A stretch of DNA of 64,000 nucleotides from Streptomyces olivaceus (GTDB lineage Bacteria; Actinomycetota; Actinomycetes; Streptomycetales; Streptomycetaceae), in NCBI RefSeq assembly GCF_000721235.1, contig NZ_JOFH01000005.1:171697-235696 (forward strand), in the 5' to 3' direction. Below the pieces are notes generated by a model. It did no database searches. It saw only the letters and a program-made list of their open reading frames with translations, and was not told the DNA's origin. The position numbers and the translations under genes were made by a program. Position 1 is the first letter of the stretch; the number at the start of each line of letters is the position of its first letter. This document shows, piece by piece, positions 62,312 to 64,000 of the stretch.

Positions 62312-62363
62312 CCGACTGATGTCGGCCGTCGGGTAATCCGGTCCAAGGCCTATTTCTTGTGCG

Positions 62364-62389
62364 GGCGGGCCCTCTTGGCGGGCCCTCTT
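62364..62389 (+). repeat. 13-bp perfect tandem duplication
   Basis: GGCGGGCCCTCTT occurs twice head to tail. The copies can also fold as a GGGCCC-based hairpin, so the unit may act as the terminator of the PNPOx-like gene or as an operator for the loading PKS. Confidence 0.75.
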
Positions 62390-62403
62390 ACAACTCACGT
62401 TGT
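62390..62403. promoter_or_regulatory. Dyad ACAAC-N4-GTTGT
   Basis: Perfect 5-bp dyad directly after the tandem duplication and about 80 bases upstream of the loading PKS start. Possible operator. Confidence 0.35.
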
Positions 62404-62483
62404 CCTCCGACGACTCACGGTGAATGACGCTCGCTGCCGTGGACCTGCAAGACGCGATTCGAACGTGGAAGGGGACGATCCGG

Positions 62484-64000
62484 GTGGATGTCCGGGCCCA
62501 AGACGGCAACATCGCGGTGGTTGGTGCGTCCTGCCGTTTCCCCGGCGCTGACGGGCCTCGGCAACTGTGGCGCCTCCTGGCCGCGGGACGTCACGCGATC
62601 ACCGAGCGCCCGCCCGGACGACGTGGCCCGAACAGGACGGTCGCGCCCCCCTGGGGCGGGTTCCTCGACGCCGTCGACGAGTTCGATGCCGAGTTCTTCG
62701 GCATCTCCGCCCGCGAGGCGGCGTCCGTCGACCCGCAGCAGCGACTCGTGCTGGAGCTGGGGTGGGAGGCGCTGGAGGACGCGGGGATCGTGCCGGACAG
62801 CGTGCGCGGCGGCCGACTCGGTGTCTTCGTGGGCGCCTTCGCCGACGACTACGCCCACCTCGTGCACCGCGACGGTGCCACTGCGGCGACCCGGCACACT
62901 TACCCCGGCACCGAACGTTCGCTGATCGCCAACCGGCTCTCCCACTTCCTGGACGTGCGCGGGCCCAGTGTGGGCATCGACAGCGGTCAGTCGTCGTCGC
63001 TGGTCGCCGTCCACCTCGCCTGCCAGAGTCTGCTCACCGGTGAGTCGGACCTCGTCGTCGCGGGCGGCGTGCAGCTCAACCTGCTGCCGGAGTCCGCGGA
63101 CATCGCGGACCGTTGGGGTCCGCTGTCACCGGACGGCCGCTGCTACACCTTCGACGCTCGCGCGAACGGTTATGTGCCGGGCGAAGGCGGCGGTCTCGTC
63201 GTGCTCAAGAGGCTTGAGGACGCCCTTGCCGACGGTGACACCCCTCAATGCGTGATTCTCGGGAGCGCCGTGAATCACGGCGGCAACGGCCACGCCCTCA
63301 CCCAGCCCGACGAGCTCGCACAACAAGACGTCCTGCGCCGCGCTCACGAGCGCGCTCGCATCAGTGCCGGACAACTCCAGTATGTCGAGTTGCACGGAAC
63401 GGGAACACCCGCCGGCGACCCCGTCGAGGCCTCCGCGCTCGGTGCCGTCGTCGGCTCCGCCCGGCCGCGAACGCGACCGCTGCCCGTCGGATCGGTCAAG
63501 ACGAACCTGGGGCATCTGGGGGCAGCCGCGGGGATCGCCGGCCTCATCAAAGTGGCGATGGCGATCCGCCACCGCGAACTCCCGGCCAGTCTCAACTACG
63601 AGCTGGCGAACCCGGAGATCGCGCTGGACGAGCTCAATCTCCGAGTGCAGCAGGACCTCGGTTCGTGGGAATCGGCCGACACCCCTCTGATCGCCGGCGT
63701 CAGTTCCTTCGGCATGGGCGGCACGAACTGCCACCTGGTCATCAGCGATGCCCCGCCCGCCTCGACGGCGTCGCGCAGGGAACCTGAGACCGGTGAGGCG
63801 GACTCCGGGCAGGCACCGGCGGTGCTGCCGTTTGTGTTGTCGGGGCGTGGGTCTGGGGCGTTGTGTGGTCAGGCTGCTCGGTTGCGGTCGTTTGTGGTGG
63901 AGCGGCCGGGTGTGGTGTTGGCGGATGTTGCGTATTCGTTGGCGGTTGGTCGTGCTGTGCATGGGGATCGGGCGGTGGTGGTTGCGTCGGGGCGGGAGGA
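62484..64000 (+). CDS. Type I PKS with KSQ loading module (continues beyond window)
   Basis: The first 505 codons of a PKS. The KS runs from GNIAVVGASCRFPGADG to SSFGMGGTNCHLV. Its active-site Cys is replaced by Gln (DSGQSSS, codon CAG at 62988-62990, residue 169), the KSQ signature of a decarboxylating loading module, while the two His motifs (VELHGTGTPAGDP and KTNLGHLGAAAG) are kept. From about 63826 the KS-AT linker begins and the window ends there, so AT specificity is unseen. KSQ decarboxylates malonyl- or methylmalonyl-ACP to give the starter acyl unit. The GTG at 62484 has GGGGA 8 bases upstream; an ATG at 62424 in the same frame is an alternative. Confidence 0.92.
   Translation, partial: MDVRAQDGNIAVVGASCRFPGADGPRQLWRLLAAGRHAITERPPGRRGPNRTVAPPWGGFLDAVDEFDAEFFGISAREAASVDPQQRLVLELGWEALEDAGIVPDSVRGGRLGVFVGAFADDYAHLVHRDGATAATRHTYPGTERSLIANRLSHFLDVRGPSVGIDSGQSSSLVAVHLACQSLLTGESDLVVAGGVQLNLLPESADIADRWGPLSPDGRCYTFDARANGYVPGEGGGLVVLKRLEDALADGDTPQCVILGSAVNHGGNGHALTQPDELAQQDVLRRAHERARISAGQLQYVELHGTGTPAGDPVEASALGAVVGSARPRTRPLPVGSVKTNLGHLGAAAGIAGLIKVAMAIRHRELPASLNYELANPEIALDELNLRVQQDLGSWESADTPLIAGVSSFGMGGTNCHLVISDAPPASTASRREPETGEADSGQAPAVLPFVLSGRGSGALCGQAARLRSFVVERPGVVLADVAYSLAVGRAVHGDRAVVVASGRE

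Noticed and set aside
1..64000. tRNA, rRNA or riboswitch genes
   Set aside because: No cloverleaf-like or rRNA sequence was seen by eye, and the metY leader does not show a SAM or cobalamin aptamer core.

Overview
The window is high-GC actinomycete DNA that fits a Streptomyces chromosome arm. Most codons end in G or C, TTA codons are rare, regulator and transporter families are dense, and a telomere maintenance pair (tap and tpg, 40746-43568) ties the region to a linear replicon. The right third is the edge of a type I modular polyketide synthase (PKS) cluster that continues past position 64000.

Left part (1-20085): a LysR regulator cut by the window edge and a nitrilase-family hydrolase come first. 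Next is an alpha-glucoside uptake operon on the minus strand (binding lipoprotein, two permeases, GH13 glucosidase). A divergent LacI regulator sits beside it, with two near-identical palindromic operators between them. Then come a secreted PQQ-type sugar dehydrogenase, a cyclase-family enzyme, an EF-hand protein, a Tat-exported multicopper oxidase, an MMPL exporter with a divergent TetR regulator, a remnant of a KDPG aldolase gene, a large LAL regulator with a TTA codon, and a quinone oxidoreductase-like enzyme.

Middle (20200-40662): a MITE-like element lies just upstream of a Ser/Thr kinase gene. A MarR-controlled flavin and quinone reductase operon follows. A second Ser/Thr kinase gene lies next to an unusual FHA-flavoprotein fusion. 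Then come a GH3 hexosaminidase, a type II thioesterase and a secreted serine hydrolase. The metY-metX pair has a candidate cysteine-containing leader peptide with hairpins behind it. Stress-type reductases, each next to its own regulator (LuxR, HxlR, ArsR), complete this part.

Right part (40746-64000): tap-tpg, an unknown Cys-rich protein, then the PKS cluster. Minus-strand genes encode a two-module PKS (KS-AT-DH-ER-KR-ACP, then KS-AT-DH-KR-ACP), a terminal KS-AT-ACP-TE protein and a RebM-like methyltransferase. A divergent plus-strand PKS starts with a KSQ loading domain after a small FMN-binding (PNPOx-like) protein. The visible chemistry is therefore the first and the last steps of an assembly line whose middle lies beyond the window. 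The first extender AT carries a VAGH motif and a GQS active site, which suggests an ethylmalonyl or larger extender. The last module is non-reducing and ends in a thioesterase.
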